Below are positions 46,001 through 53,617 of a stretch of DNA of 64,000 nucleotides, in pieces. The stretch lies in NCBI GenBank assembly GCA_020426845.1, contig JAGQPF010000255.1, positions 1-64,000 of the forward strand, written 5' to 3'. The notes below the pieces were generated by a model that did not search any database, was not told where the DNA came from, and saw only the letters and a program-made list of their open reading frames with translations. The stretch is from Planctomycetales bacterium (GTDB lineage Bacteria > Planctomycetota > Planctomycetia > Pirellulales > Pirellulaceae). Positions within the stretch are counted from its first letter, which is position 1; every line of letters starts with the position of its first letter. Both the position numbers and the translations under genes were made by a program.

Positions 46001-49000
46001 AGGGCCGCAGCGCAATTTGCGTGTCGGCAAAGTCGCTTCGCGCCCAGGTGGCCTCCACGCCGTCGGACGCAGCGCGAGCGGCGGCAAAGATGGTCAGCTC
46101 GTGCATTCCGCCGTCGAGCCAGACGTCAACGCTGCGATTGCCCGGCCCGACCGGAAGCTCGACGACGCCGTCGACGGCCACGGCCGTCAGGGCGCCGCGA
46201 ACATGCAGGCGAATCGCGCCCGCTCGCAATTGCGGCAACTTGCCGTGCCAGATGACTCCGTAAGGGCTGGTCGAATCTTCGTCGTCCTCGGGCTTGCTCC
46301 AGCGCAGTTCGGCGGCGTCGCCCGACTCGATCGGCTGGCCGCTCTGGCCCAAGTCGGCCACTTCCTTCCAGGTGGTGAATCGAGTGAAGTTGCCGGGGAA
46401 CACGCGCTGTTGCATCGCGGCGAACTTCGCGCTGGCGGGCTCGGCCGCGTCAGGGTGCGGGTGGCTGGCGATGCGGAACCAGAACTCTCCATCCTGGCTG
46501 CCGAGCAGGTCGCCGCGGACGGGGCGATTGTTCTCGGCGTCGGCCATCGTGACCTTGACTCGCGAAACCGGCTTCAAGTCCTTCATGTCGATCGACAGCG
46601 ACTTGGGCGCGGCGCCGTCCGGCTCGCTCATCCAAAACGACTGCGGATCCTTGTCGATCGCCATCAAGGGCGAGTGGTCGATCGCCATGTCGGTTGCCAA
46701 TGCGCCCGCGGGCAGCTCGGCCGTCTCCATCCGGCCTTCAAAGACGCCGGTGTGTGAGCCAGTCTCCTTCAACGCGAACTGCACTTGATCTCCGCTGTCG
46801 GCGGCCAGCTTGACGACGACGGTGTCCTCTTCGTTGCTAAGGTCGCGATCCGGGTCCTGCACTCGCAGATAGATCAGGTTGCCTGGCTTGACCTGGTTGG
46901 CGGGCCGGCCTTGCGAGACTCGTTGATCCGCTTGTTCCCGCTCGCGCGCTTCGCGCTCGAGCCGCTCGGCGAACGACTCCTTCTCCACGTCGATGATCTT
47001 GCTGCTGGCGATTTCGAACTTGGCGTCCGCCGCCACGCGAATCTCGACGTCCGACAACGGGACGCGCTGGAACTCCTGCTTGAACTCTTCGGGATAGTCG
47101 CAGCGAACCACGTCGTTGCCGGTGAGTTGCAGCACGCCGTCGCCGGGCTTGGCTTCGCCGAGCTGGGTGTCGACGTCGACGCGGAACAGGCCTTTGCTGG
47201 CGCCGCCGCTGGTCAAGTAGACCGTTTCGCGGTCGCCACCCGGCTGGCTGACGACGATCACCTCAATGCGGCTGTGGCCGCGGCTGATGCCGAGGTCCGT
47301 GTCGTGAACGACGATCGACAGCGGCAGGCCGGGGCGGTGCTGACGCTTGCTGCTGCGGCCCAGCCGGCCGACGGTCCGCAGCAAATTCAGCTGGTCCAAG
47401 TAACGCTCTTCGGCGCCGAACACTTCCGACAGATTGAACAGCGTCTGGTTGGCGAGGTCGATGTTGGGCGCCCGCTCGAGCACGTTGCGGAAGATCTCTC
47501 GCGCCTCATCGTGATCTCCACGGCGGAACGAGAGCACGCCTCGGAGGAACTCGGCGCGAACCACAATCTCCGGATCCTGGCTGTTCGCCAGTTTCTCGAA
47601 CACTTGCTCGGCCTGGTCGAACACCTTTTGGGCCATGAACGTCTCGCCGACGCCGAACTCCGCCTCGGTCGCCTCGGGCAGGCCGGGATAGCGATTGATC
47701 ACCGTGGTGAACTCGCTGCGAGCGACATCGAACCGCTGAGAGCTGAAGTAGTTCTTGGCCAACAGCAATTGGAACCGCGCCTTCTGCGAGTCCTCGATCT
47801 GCTTCGACTCGCTGTGCTTGATCAGCCAGCTGCGCACGATCTCCTCGACGCGGTCGTAGTTTTCCTGGCCTCCGGCCGCGATGTGTTGCTCGCAAACGAA
47901 CATCACCAAGTCGGACGGCATCTCGTCGCGGTGCATGTCGAACAGCGCTTTGTTGGCCGTGTAGGCATCGAAGGCCATTCGCTGGTCGCCCAGCCGCAAG
48001 TACAGCGCGGCTTGCAGCAGCGGCGCGGTGGGGCTCGTCTCGTCGATGGTCAGGCCAACCGAGCCGATGCGGGCGTAACAGCGGGCGACCATGTCGCGTC
48101 CGGATTGCATGCGCGTGTCGCCGGCGCCGGTCAGATGCGCCAACATGCCAGTCACCAGCGTCGCGGCCTCAGCGTACTCTTGTCGCGTGAACGCGGACTG
48201 CGCGAATGGCATCAACTGATCCCAACGCGTCGCATCGTGATAGACCTCACGGGTCGGCCGCTGATAGGCGAGCAGCCTCTCCATCGGCGCCATGTCCGTG
48301 CGCTCCTCGAGCAACATCAGCTTGGCTTGTGCCGAAGGCCAATCGACCTCAAGATCGCCAATGGCCTCATATACCTTGCGCTTGGCGTCCGCCTCCATTT
48401 GCTCGTGGTCTCGGCAGGCCTGCAGCAGATAATGCAGCGCCCAGACATCGGCGTTCCAGGGCGCCAACGGCCGCTCAGCCTGTCTGCGCTTGGCGCCGCG
48501 GAGCAGTCGCTCGGCCATCGTGGCGTCACCTTTGAGCACATACTGATGGGCGAGCCAGAAGGTGAACAGCCCGTGATGATTGGTGACGTTGCGCACCAGC
48601 GGCGTCACGAACTTGATCTTCTCGTCAACTTGCTCGGCATCGATCCGGCCGAACAGCCGGCTGGCGCAGGAGGCGGCCTCGTAGTGGTCCGGGTCGATCG
48701 TGATGCCGCTTTGCCACAGCGCGATCGCCTCGTTCTCGAGCTTGAACTTCATCAGCACGTCGCCGTTGGTCGACGCGTAGCCGGGGTCCTCGCCGAACTG
48801 CTTGCGGGAGGCCTCGGCATACGCGAGCGTCTGCTTCGCCAACTCGAGGTTCTCGTTGCGATCGGCCGCGATCAGCAGTCGTCGCCAGGCGTCGGGGTTG
48901 TTGCGGTCCGGCTTGAGCTTCAGGAAGTGGCGAGCGGCCGCGTCCATCAGCTCGGGCGGCCCGAAGTCAGTGGCGGCGTTCAGGAAGTCCAGTGCGTACT

Positions 49001-50825
49001 GCGAGTTGTCGGGCTCGGCCTGCGCGAGACGTTGGTAGAACTCGACGCACTCCTCTCGCTGTTTGGCGGGGGTGTAGTGGCGCAGGTAGTACGCGTGGCC
49101 GGACCAGACCAGCTTAAGCTGCTCGGGGGAAAGTCGCTTTTGCACATCCGGATTCAGCAGTCCGCGTCTCGCTTTGCCCTGGTTGGCGGCGCCCGACGCG
49201 TTGTAGAAGCGATTCCAGGCCGCGTAGACCGGGTCGTCTCCCGCGGATTTCAGGGCGCTGGCGGCATAGTCGACTCGCCCCTTCAGCGTCATTTTCTCAT
49301 CGTAATTCGGATCGTTCTTACGGACCTTGCCGAGCGCGGTGTTCTGTTGTTTCACCCAGTTGCCGAGATACTGCGCGTAGTTGTTCAAGTGCGCAGAGCG
49401 TTGCCGCGCGGCGAGCAGTCGGTCGAAGTCGGCGCGAAACTCCTCATCCGATGTCGCCGTGTCCAGCACGTAACTCACCGCGTTCCAGGCCCGGCTGTCA
49501 TTGGGCGGGTTCTGCTCGAGCATTTCACGCAGCACCACGCGCGCCTTGGCCGGGTCCTTCAGGCGGTCGCGATAGAGATTGAACCCCAGCGCGTATTGGA
49601 TGTGATCGGGCTGAGTTTGCGTGGCCGCGGTGAGGGCCGAGCGCAGCTCTTTTTCGACCGTGGCCAAGTCGGCGGGTTCGGCCCCCGAGTAAGCAATGAA
49701 GTTCGTGGCGGCGCTATGAGTGCCGGCTTGGTGCTGCATCAGCTGCTGGAACAGCTGCCGCGCGCGGGGCTGGTCGCCATCGCGGTTGTAGGAGTAGGCC
49801 AACAGGCCGAGCGTCTGGAATCGGTCGTCTCGTTCCGGGTATTTCTTGAAGTAGTCGTCCACCACGGGCTGCAACTCGGTGGCTTTGATCGCGGCGTTGT
49901 ACATCCGCTGAATCTGCTGGTAGTGGGGCTCCTGGTCGTCGCGAATCGCCCTGGTCTTTTTGAGGCTTTCTACGGCGTTCGCGAACTGGCTTTGTCGCGC
50001 GTAGTTCTCCGCCACCCGTCGCAACAACGCCCGCCGCTGCTCCGGGTCCTTCGGCAGGTCCTTTGCCACCAGTTTGTTGGCCAATGCGTTGGCGTTGGAC
50101 CATTGCCCGATCCGCTCCCACTGCTCGACTCCTTTCAAACCAATCGCCTCGATGTACTCGTTGGCGGGAAGCTTCTCGCACATCTGCTCCGCGATTTCGG
50201 CGGCCGCCGTGATGTCCTCACGGCGCGAGGAGGCGGAGAATCGCACAACCGCTTCCGTGCCGAAATCTCGGCCAGCGGCGTTGGGTTGCTCTTCCCAAAG
50301 CCGCTGCAACACTTTGGCGGCGTCCACGCGCTCGTTCAGTTTGTCGAGCGTTGCGGCGAGCCGTTGGGCGACGTCGCGCCGCAAGGGCGATTGCGGGTAC
50401 TTTTGCAGGAATTGTCGGCAGGCGACGGTCAGGTCCCGGCTTCTCGACATCGCCTCCAGACCGTCGATCAGTTTCAGCATCACGTCGTGGTGGCGTGGAT
50501 CGGCGGGGTGCGAGGAGCTGAACTTTTGTCCGGCGCGAATCAAGCCAAATGCGCGTGCGTGTTGGTGATAAAGCTCCACCAGTTTCACGAGCGCGTCGGC
50601 AGCCTCGGGGGAAGTGTCCTTGAACTTGCCGAGCTCCGCCTCCAGTTTGGCCGCCTCGCGGCCGACTTCGTCCACTTGCCCCGCGTCGGCGTCGCCGGCG
50701 GCCGGCTGAGCACAGGCGAGCGGCGGCAGTGCCAGACACGCCCAGCCGGCGGCGAAGAGGATCGCACAGGCTGGCAGGCGCCGAACGCGGTGAATGAGAC
50801 GTTGGTTTGCAGGGCTCGTCTTCAT
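43056..50825 (-). CDS. Giant secreted TPR/beta-domain protein of the Tol-like operon
   Basis: About 2589 residues. The ATG at 50825 follows GGTGAG; a GTG four codons upstream is possible. The signal peptide ends near PLACAQ. Residues ~50-1150 are mostly TPR-like helices. From ~1165 come Asp-rich repeat modules (see 47088-47330, 46713-46886, 44868-45146, 44331-44726, 43911-44225). Between them lie a discoidin-like segment (~1380-1455), a PA14-like segment (~1515-1610) and a malectin/CBM-like segment (~1635-1765). Residues ~2315-2570 are a CpoB/YbgF/BamD-type TPR block (QEAIQSYDLIIRRYPDHSL). The protein is predicted to be periplasmic or surface-exposed. It precedes the ExbB-like gene. The Asp-rich modules and the domain order are not a family known to me. 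Confidence 0.85.
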   Translation of the reverse strand: MKTSPANQRLIHRVRRLPACAILFAAGWACLALPPLACAQPAAGDADAGQVDEVGREAAKLEAELGKFKDTSPEAADALVKLVELYHQHARAFGLIRAGQKFSSSHPADPRHHDVMLKLIDGLEAMSRSRDLTVACRQFLQKYPQSPLRRDVAQRLAATLDKLNERVDAAKVLQRLWEEQPNAAGRDFGTEAVVRFSASSRREDITAAAEIAEQMCEKLPANEYIEAIGLKGVEQWERIGQWSNANALANKLVAKDLPKDPEQRRALLRRVAENYARQSQFANAVESLKKTRAIRDDQEPHYQQIQRMYNAAIKATELQPVVDDYFKKYPERDDRFQTLGLLAYSYNRDGDQPRARQLFQQLMQHQAGTHSAATNFIAYSGAEPADLATVEKELRSALTAATQTQPDHIQYALGFNLYRDRLKDPAKARVVLREMLEQNPPNDSRAWNAVSYVLDTATSDEEFRADFDRLLAARQRSAHLNNYAQYLGNWVKQQNTALGKVRKNDPNYDEKMTLKGRVDYAASALKSAGDDPVYAAWNRFYNASGAANQGKARRGLLNPDVQKRLSPEQLKLVWSGHAYYLRHYTPAKQREECVEFYQRLAQAEPDNSQYALDFLNAATDFGPPELMDAAARHFLKLKPDRNNPDAWRRLLIAADRNENLELAKQTLAYAEASRKQFGEDPGYASTNGDVLMKFKLENEAIALWQSGITIDPDHYEAASCASRLFGRIDAEQVDEKIKFVTPLVRNVTNHHGLFTFWLAHQYVLKGDATMAERLLRGAKRRQAERPLAPWNADVWALHYLLQACRDHEQMEADAKRKVYEAIGDLEVDWPSAQAKLMLLEERTDMAPMERLLAYQRPTREVYHDATRWDQLMPFAQSAFTRQEYAEAATLVTGMLAHLTGAGDTRMQSGRDMVARCYARIGSVGLTIDETSPTAPLLQAALYLRLGDQRMAFDAYTANKALFDMHRDEMPSDLVMFVCEQHIAAGGQENYDRVEEIVRSWLIKHSESKQIEDSQKARFQLLLAKNYFSSQRFDVARSEFTTVINRYPGLPEATEAEFGVGETFMAQKVFDQAEQVFEKLANSQDPEIVVRAEFLRGVLSFRRGDHDEAREIFRNVLERAPNIDLANQTLFNLSEVFGAEERYLDQLNLLRTVGRLGRSSKRQHRPGLPLSIVVHDTDLGISRGHSRIEVIVVSQPGGDRETVYLTSGGASKGLFRVDVDTQLGEAKPGDGVLQLTGNDVVRCDYPEEFKQEFQRVPLSDVEIRVAADAKFEIASSKIIDVEKESFAERLEREAREREQADQRVSQGRPANQVKPGNLIYLRVQDPDRDLSNEEDTVVVKLAADSGDQVQFALKETGSHTGVFEGRMETAELPAGALATDMAIDHSPLMAIDKDPQSFWMSEPDGAAPKSLSIDMKDLKPVSRVKVTMADAENNRPVRGDLLGSQDGEFWFRIASHPHPDAAEPASAKFAAMQQRVFPGNFTRFTTWKEVADLGQSGQPIESGDAAELRWSKPEDDEDSTSPYGVIWHGKLPQLRAGAIRLHVRGALTAVAVDGVVELPVGPGNRSVDVWLDGGMHELTIFAAARAASDGVEATWARSDFADTQIALRPFQASDFDLAQATAQGVAEQAAQPSEEIELSVESAKVSATTEMFGVRPEFKPPYVWYWKDVKDSLQWDVNITRAGVYEVWIEQAHPVGGSTYRLSFGDQQIDAEVENTGGWAPRFRRVRIGGVFADKPGAYPLKITPLAIEGDGLMDLARVVLTPTSSTVAATSGEWQFHFDARELRYVQFRAQEYLGEALAIANVEVADNQQLHIPTEGDVLKLAQNNVLEIAGGDVVTATYTDEFTQASEAASRLLSAKLTATYFNAEVESIAYDFVRVNGAVQTIPKRLLRIEPNDRIIVQITDYDEDRTAERDTIEFEVVVNNGEPLRLTATETEEYSGIFTKEVDTSATPADGKLVVKPGDRVFCRYLDQQNTFPGHTVPRESIVQVNVPTEGLVRILDSRITPAPAGNDAPPRITYTLPGEEQELSSVAFEAPLTVEVIDPDAAKDSRSTVTVLLKTSNGAAIEVECELSSAFDSSSERRGPRGRRNFDNELALEKGRFIGQVVLQLGSKDSPSIVPLTSEMPRNLIGGAKQEDEQEMLDNLTVQVLNVSGKDLIAAGYHDEMRPNGDGQVLASRGRLIVNGQLACTDQDYDEPIEQLHVGEKLFLRVVDADQDTSDERDTVTLQIETKTGEQESIVLSETLAHSGVFTGSLQLIAAEKPTPNNLDESDPALETYFGDALTVRYLDPAASSESGELESKVELPVVIGTNGLVSAFTKVFNDEQLAIETKFHVAESYFELFKSHRNLERKDEELADLEAGRRILNEVMEDYPDPKYAPRVAYLLGQFAQELGNWQEAIQSYDLIIRRYPDHSLAPDAQYKLAQCYEEAGDFDEALEGYVTLAATYPKNPLIANVMIRISDYFYKAENFDVASQVGSKFLEKFAGHQHAPKMAFRVGQCHYKAEKYMDAGEAFDNFAKLFPDDKLASDALFWAGESYRQGRQNPLAFQRYNRCRWDFPASEAAKYARGRLALPEMLQQFEAEAANLDQ
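43911..44225 (-). other. Asp-rich repeat module 5 of the giant protein
   Basis: Residues ~2205-2310 read LFLRVVDADQDTSDERDTV, then ETLAHSGVF and a Y-L-D end. This matches the shared pattern [VI]xDxDxD...RDTV...ET...SGVF...GDxxxxxYxD. Placement is by counting the translated sequence, accurate to a few residues. Confidence 0.75.
44331..44726 (-). other. Asp-rich module 4 of the giant protein (degenerate)
   Basis: Residues ~2038-2170 begin LTVEVIDPDAAKDSRSTVTV, replace the SGVF core with a RFIGQV-type segment and insert about 35 residues. They end DLIAAGYHDEM. It is the most divergent of the five. Confidence 0.55.
44868..45146 (-). other. Asp-rich repeat module 3 of the giant protein
   Basis: Residues ~1898-1990 read RIIVQITDYDEDRTAERDTI, then ATETEEYSGIF, GDRVFCRYLDQ. 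The five conserved elements are all present in order. Confidence 0.75.
46713..46886 (-). other. Asp-rich repeat module 2 of the giant protein
   Basis: Residues ~1318-1375 read LIYLRVQDPDRDLSNEEDTV, then KETGSHTGVFEGRME. The terminal GD..Y.D element is missing, and a discoidin-like segment follows directly. Confidence 0.7.
47088..47330 (-). other. Asp-rich repeat module 1 of the giant protein
   Basis: Residues ~1170-1250 read LPLSIVVHDTDLGISRGHS, then GGASKGLFRVDVDT and GDGVLQLTGNDVVRCDYPEE. The RDTV element is replaced but the order of the other elements is kept. Confidence 0.65.
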
Positions 50826-50893
50826 GAGACAGCTCACCGGAGTTGGCTTTGGAGAAGGGGGCGAGGCGGCGGCGCAAAGGCGCCGGCCCGGGG

Positions 50894-53272
50894 CTAGGGA
50901 GCGGCAGGCGGCGTTGCAGCCTGCTGCGAGGTCAAGGCGTCGGAGATCTTCTTGGCGTCGGGCGCCAGCGGGCTCTCGGGGAACTCGCCGATCAGCTGGT
51001 CGAAGCGGCGCTTGGCCTCGGTGCGGCGCCCCATGCGGAACAGGCAGCGCCCGTAGTTGAACAGGATCACGTCCAGGAACTTCGCGTCCGGGTGATTGCC
51101 CAGCACGTTCTCGAACGTGTCAATCGCCCGCGCGTAGTCCTTCTGCTGGTAGTAGTAGTTGGCCATCTTGGCGACGGCCTCGCCGACCCGGCCGCTCTCG
51201 GGAAACAGGTCGTACACCTTCTTGTACTCCTGAAATGCGCGGTCCATTTGCTGCGCGGCGTTGGCGCCAGCCGTCTCGGCCATTTGCTCATAGCACGAGG
51301 CGATGCCAAACTGCGCCTCGCCGCGAAGCATGCTCGTCTGCATCCGAACCAGCCGCGTGTAGATGCCGATGGCGCGGTTGAACTGCTGCTCCTTGCGAGC
51401 GACGTCGGCGAGCTGCAGCAACGCGTCGTCGACAAATCCGCTGTTGGGGAATTCTCGTTGCAGACGCTGACACATCGCGGCGGCCAGCTCGAGCCGGTCC
51501 ATTTCGAAGTAGATCTTCCACAACTGAACGTAGGTCTCTTCGAGCAGCCGCCCGCCCATCGAGCGGACCTCGTCCATGATCTCCTCGCAAACATCCAACG
51601 CCAGCTGGTACTTTTCCTGGGCATGGCGTTGGAGCCCGAACTCTTTGTAGCGGCTGGCGATGTTGGTCAACGCGCTGGCCGTCTTCAATTGCGTCTGCAC
51701 GCGCAGTTCGGCGTCGGTGATCACGGCTCGCGTCACCCGGACGCCGCCGATGTTTCCCTCCAGGCAGCGGGCCTCCGCGCTGACCTCGCGGACGCCTTCG
51801 AGCCGATGGCGTTCGTCGAGGTAGACGACGCGAATCTTGTCGCTGGGAAGCGCTTGGAGGATGGCGTCGTTGTCGACGACCGCGTCGGTCTTCTCCAAGG
51901 CGATCGTGGCTCGGAAAACGCCCGAGTGAATCGTGTTGTCGACCGCGGGAGCGGCCACTACGGACTCCGTGGGATCCGATGGTTGAGCCGGTTGAGAAGT
52001 GGCCCCGGTGGCCGCCTCTTCAGTGGCGGGCGAGCTCTCCGGCTGTTCCGGCACGTCTGCGTTTCCGGCGTTCCCGGCATTTGGCAACCGCACCTCGAGC
52101 TGCTGAACGACGGCCTCCGTCAGCTGCACGCGAACTTGGTCGACTCGCTTGTACGGCTCGACTTCGATCTCGCCCTCGCTCTCATCGCCTCCGGCGGCGT
52201 CTCGTTTGGCGGCCAACGCGGCCGACTCCGCCTCCAATTCCTCAACGCTTTTCAGGCGATGAACTTCGACGACCGCGGCGATGCCGTCGGCCTGATCCGT
52301 GGTGTCGCCGTCCGCGTCGCTGATTTGTAGGTTGACGTTTTTGCCGAGCACAACGCCGCGGAGCGACTCGCGAAAGGCGCCGTCGGTAATCTGCACATGG
52401 CCATTGCCGACGACGGCGATCTGCTTCAGCACGGCGCGATCCAGCTGCTTCTCGGCGGTGTGTTGGTCGGTGTACGTCACTTCCACCTGATCACCGCCAC
52501 GGACCTCGAGCACGCCGTTGCCGGGAACCGGACTGCCAAGCCGCGTCGAGAGCGAGCCGAGCACAAGTCGCACATTGCGGCCGATCGGGTGGCAACGCAG
52601 CTTCTCTTCGTCACCGCTCGCCGCTTTGCAGATCACGTCAACCGCCTCGTCCGGATCCAGCACGGCCAGGTCGGCATCTTCAATCTTGACGAACAGCCGC
52701 TTGCCTGCCTCGAGCCGCTCGCCGCCCGAGTCGTCGGCCTCCGCCAAGGTGGTGCCCACCTTCTCCAAAGCATCGATGGCGCGGCTGTAGTGGCCGAGTT
52801 GGAAGTGCCCGAGTCCGATGTAGTAATAGGCATGATTGACTTGCGGGCTGACAGGGAAGGTCTCGATGACATCCCGCATCACCTGAAAGCACTTGCCGTA
52901 GTTGCGATCGTGGTAGAAGCATTCGCCGAGTTTCAGCATCGCCTCGGCGCGCTGTTGTTGATCGCGATTCTCCTCCGACGCGACGACGTCGAAATGCGAG
53001 CGAGCCCGCTCGTAGGCGCGCTCGCGCTCGAGGTAATAGTTGCCGAGCCGCATGTGGGCGATCAGTCGCACCCGGCTGGCCGGATAGCGTTCGATCACCG
53101 ACTGCCAGAGCTCCACCGCCTTGGCGAACTCGTCGATGTCGAATCGCGAGTCGCCGGCTTCGATCAGTTTCCGCGCAGCGCGGTCCTCAATCAGCGAGCC
53201 GCGCGGGGCTGGCTGGGCGGCCAGCGTGGAGGGCAGAATCGCCAGAACAATCAGGACGTGATGAGCACGCAT
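50894..53272 (-). CDS. Secreted TPR protein with Asp-rich modules, first gene of the Tol-like operon
   Basis: A 792-residue protein. The ATG at 53272 starts a signal peptide (RAHHVLIVLAILPSTLAAQ), although no good ribosome site precedes it; an upstream ATG would add 19 residues before the signal and is rejected. Residues ~25-185 are TPR helices (FAKAVELWQSVIERYPASR). Residues ~190-270 and ~310-490 hold two modules of the kind seen in the giant protein (RLFVKIEDADLAVLDPDEAV; NLQISDADGDTTDQADGI, then HSGVF and VVYLDE). Residues ~545-780 are TPR again, ending with TEAKRRFDQLIGEFPESPLA. It leads the operon, 57 nt before the giant gene. Same family as the giant protein, shorter. Confidence 0.85.
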   Translation of the reverse strand: MRAHHVLIVLAILPSTLAAQPAPRGSLIEDRAARKLIEAGDSRFDIDEFAKAVELWQSVIERYPASRVRLIAHMRLGNYYLERERAYERARSHFDVVASEENRDQQQRAEAMLKLGECFYHDRNYGKCFQVMRDVIETFPVSPQVNHAYYYIGLGHFQLGHYSRAIDALEKVGTTLAEADDSGGERLEAGKRLFVKIEDADLAVLDPDEAVDVICKAASGDEEKLRCHPIGRNVRLVLGSLSTRLGSPVPGNGVLEVRGGDQVEVTYTDQHTAEKQLDRAVLKQIAVVGNGHVQITDGAFRESLRGVVLGKNVNLQISDADGDTTDQADGIAAVVEVHRLKSVEELEAESAALAAKRDAAGGDESEGEIEVEPYKRVDQVRVQLTEAVVQQLEVRLPNAGNAGNADVPEQPESSPATEEAATGATSQPAQPSDPTESVVAAPAVDNTIHSGVFRATIALEKTDAVVDNDAILQALPSDKIRVVYLDERHRLEGVREVSAEARCLEGNIGGVRVTRAVITDAELRVQTQLKTASALTNIASRYKEFGLQRHAQEKYQLALDVCEEIMDEVRSMGGRLLEETYVQLWKIYFEMDRLELAAAMCQRLQREFPNSGFVDDALLQLADVARKEQQFNRAIGIYTRLVRMQTSMLRGEAQFGIASCYEQMAETAGANAAQQMDRAFQEYKKVYDLFPESGRVGEAVAKMANYYYQQKDYARAIDTFENVLGNHPDAKFLDVILFNYGRCLFRMGRRTEAKRRFDQLIGEFPESPLAPDAKKISDALTSQQAATPPAAP

Positions 53273-53617
53273 GGGAGAGCGGGGGGGAAGGGGGAGGGCA
53301 GGGCCCGAAGTTTGGACGCCAGTGAGCATTTCAACGGGCGAAGTTGGCGGGAGCGCCGGAATAGTCCTCCGTTCCAGCGTATTTTCCGGGGCTCACGCCG
53401 TCCAACAAATCCGCGTTGGTACCAGGCAAGGAGGCAAGGTCCGAGCACGGGTCGGCCATGTTGGCGGAACGATCCTCACAATCGGTCTATCGTGGACCGT
53501 GCGCGGCTGTGACAGCGCGCAGAACGCTCGACGCGCGGCAGCCCGTTACGTTTGCGGGATGAAACGCGATGGAGCGCGATGGATTTGACACATTGCCACA
53601 AGAAGCCAGCGTTGACC
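53273..53617. other. 345-bp upstream region of the 16-kb operon
   Basis: It lies between the operon's first gene and a convergent-side DUF1501 gene that also reads minus. No gene is seen. A G-run (53281-53293) lies just upstream of the first start codon. No promoter pair could be fixed with confidence, though the operon promoter should be here. Confidence 0.4.

Noticed and set aside
46785-50897. 1370-codon plus-strand open frame opposite the giant protein gene
   Set aside because: It is antisense to a frame with a signal peptide, TPR repeats and recognisable domains. Its translation is Leu/Arg/His/Val-rich with no domain, and long antisense frames are common in GC-rich coding DNA.
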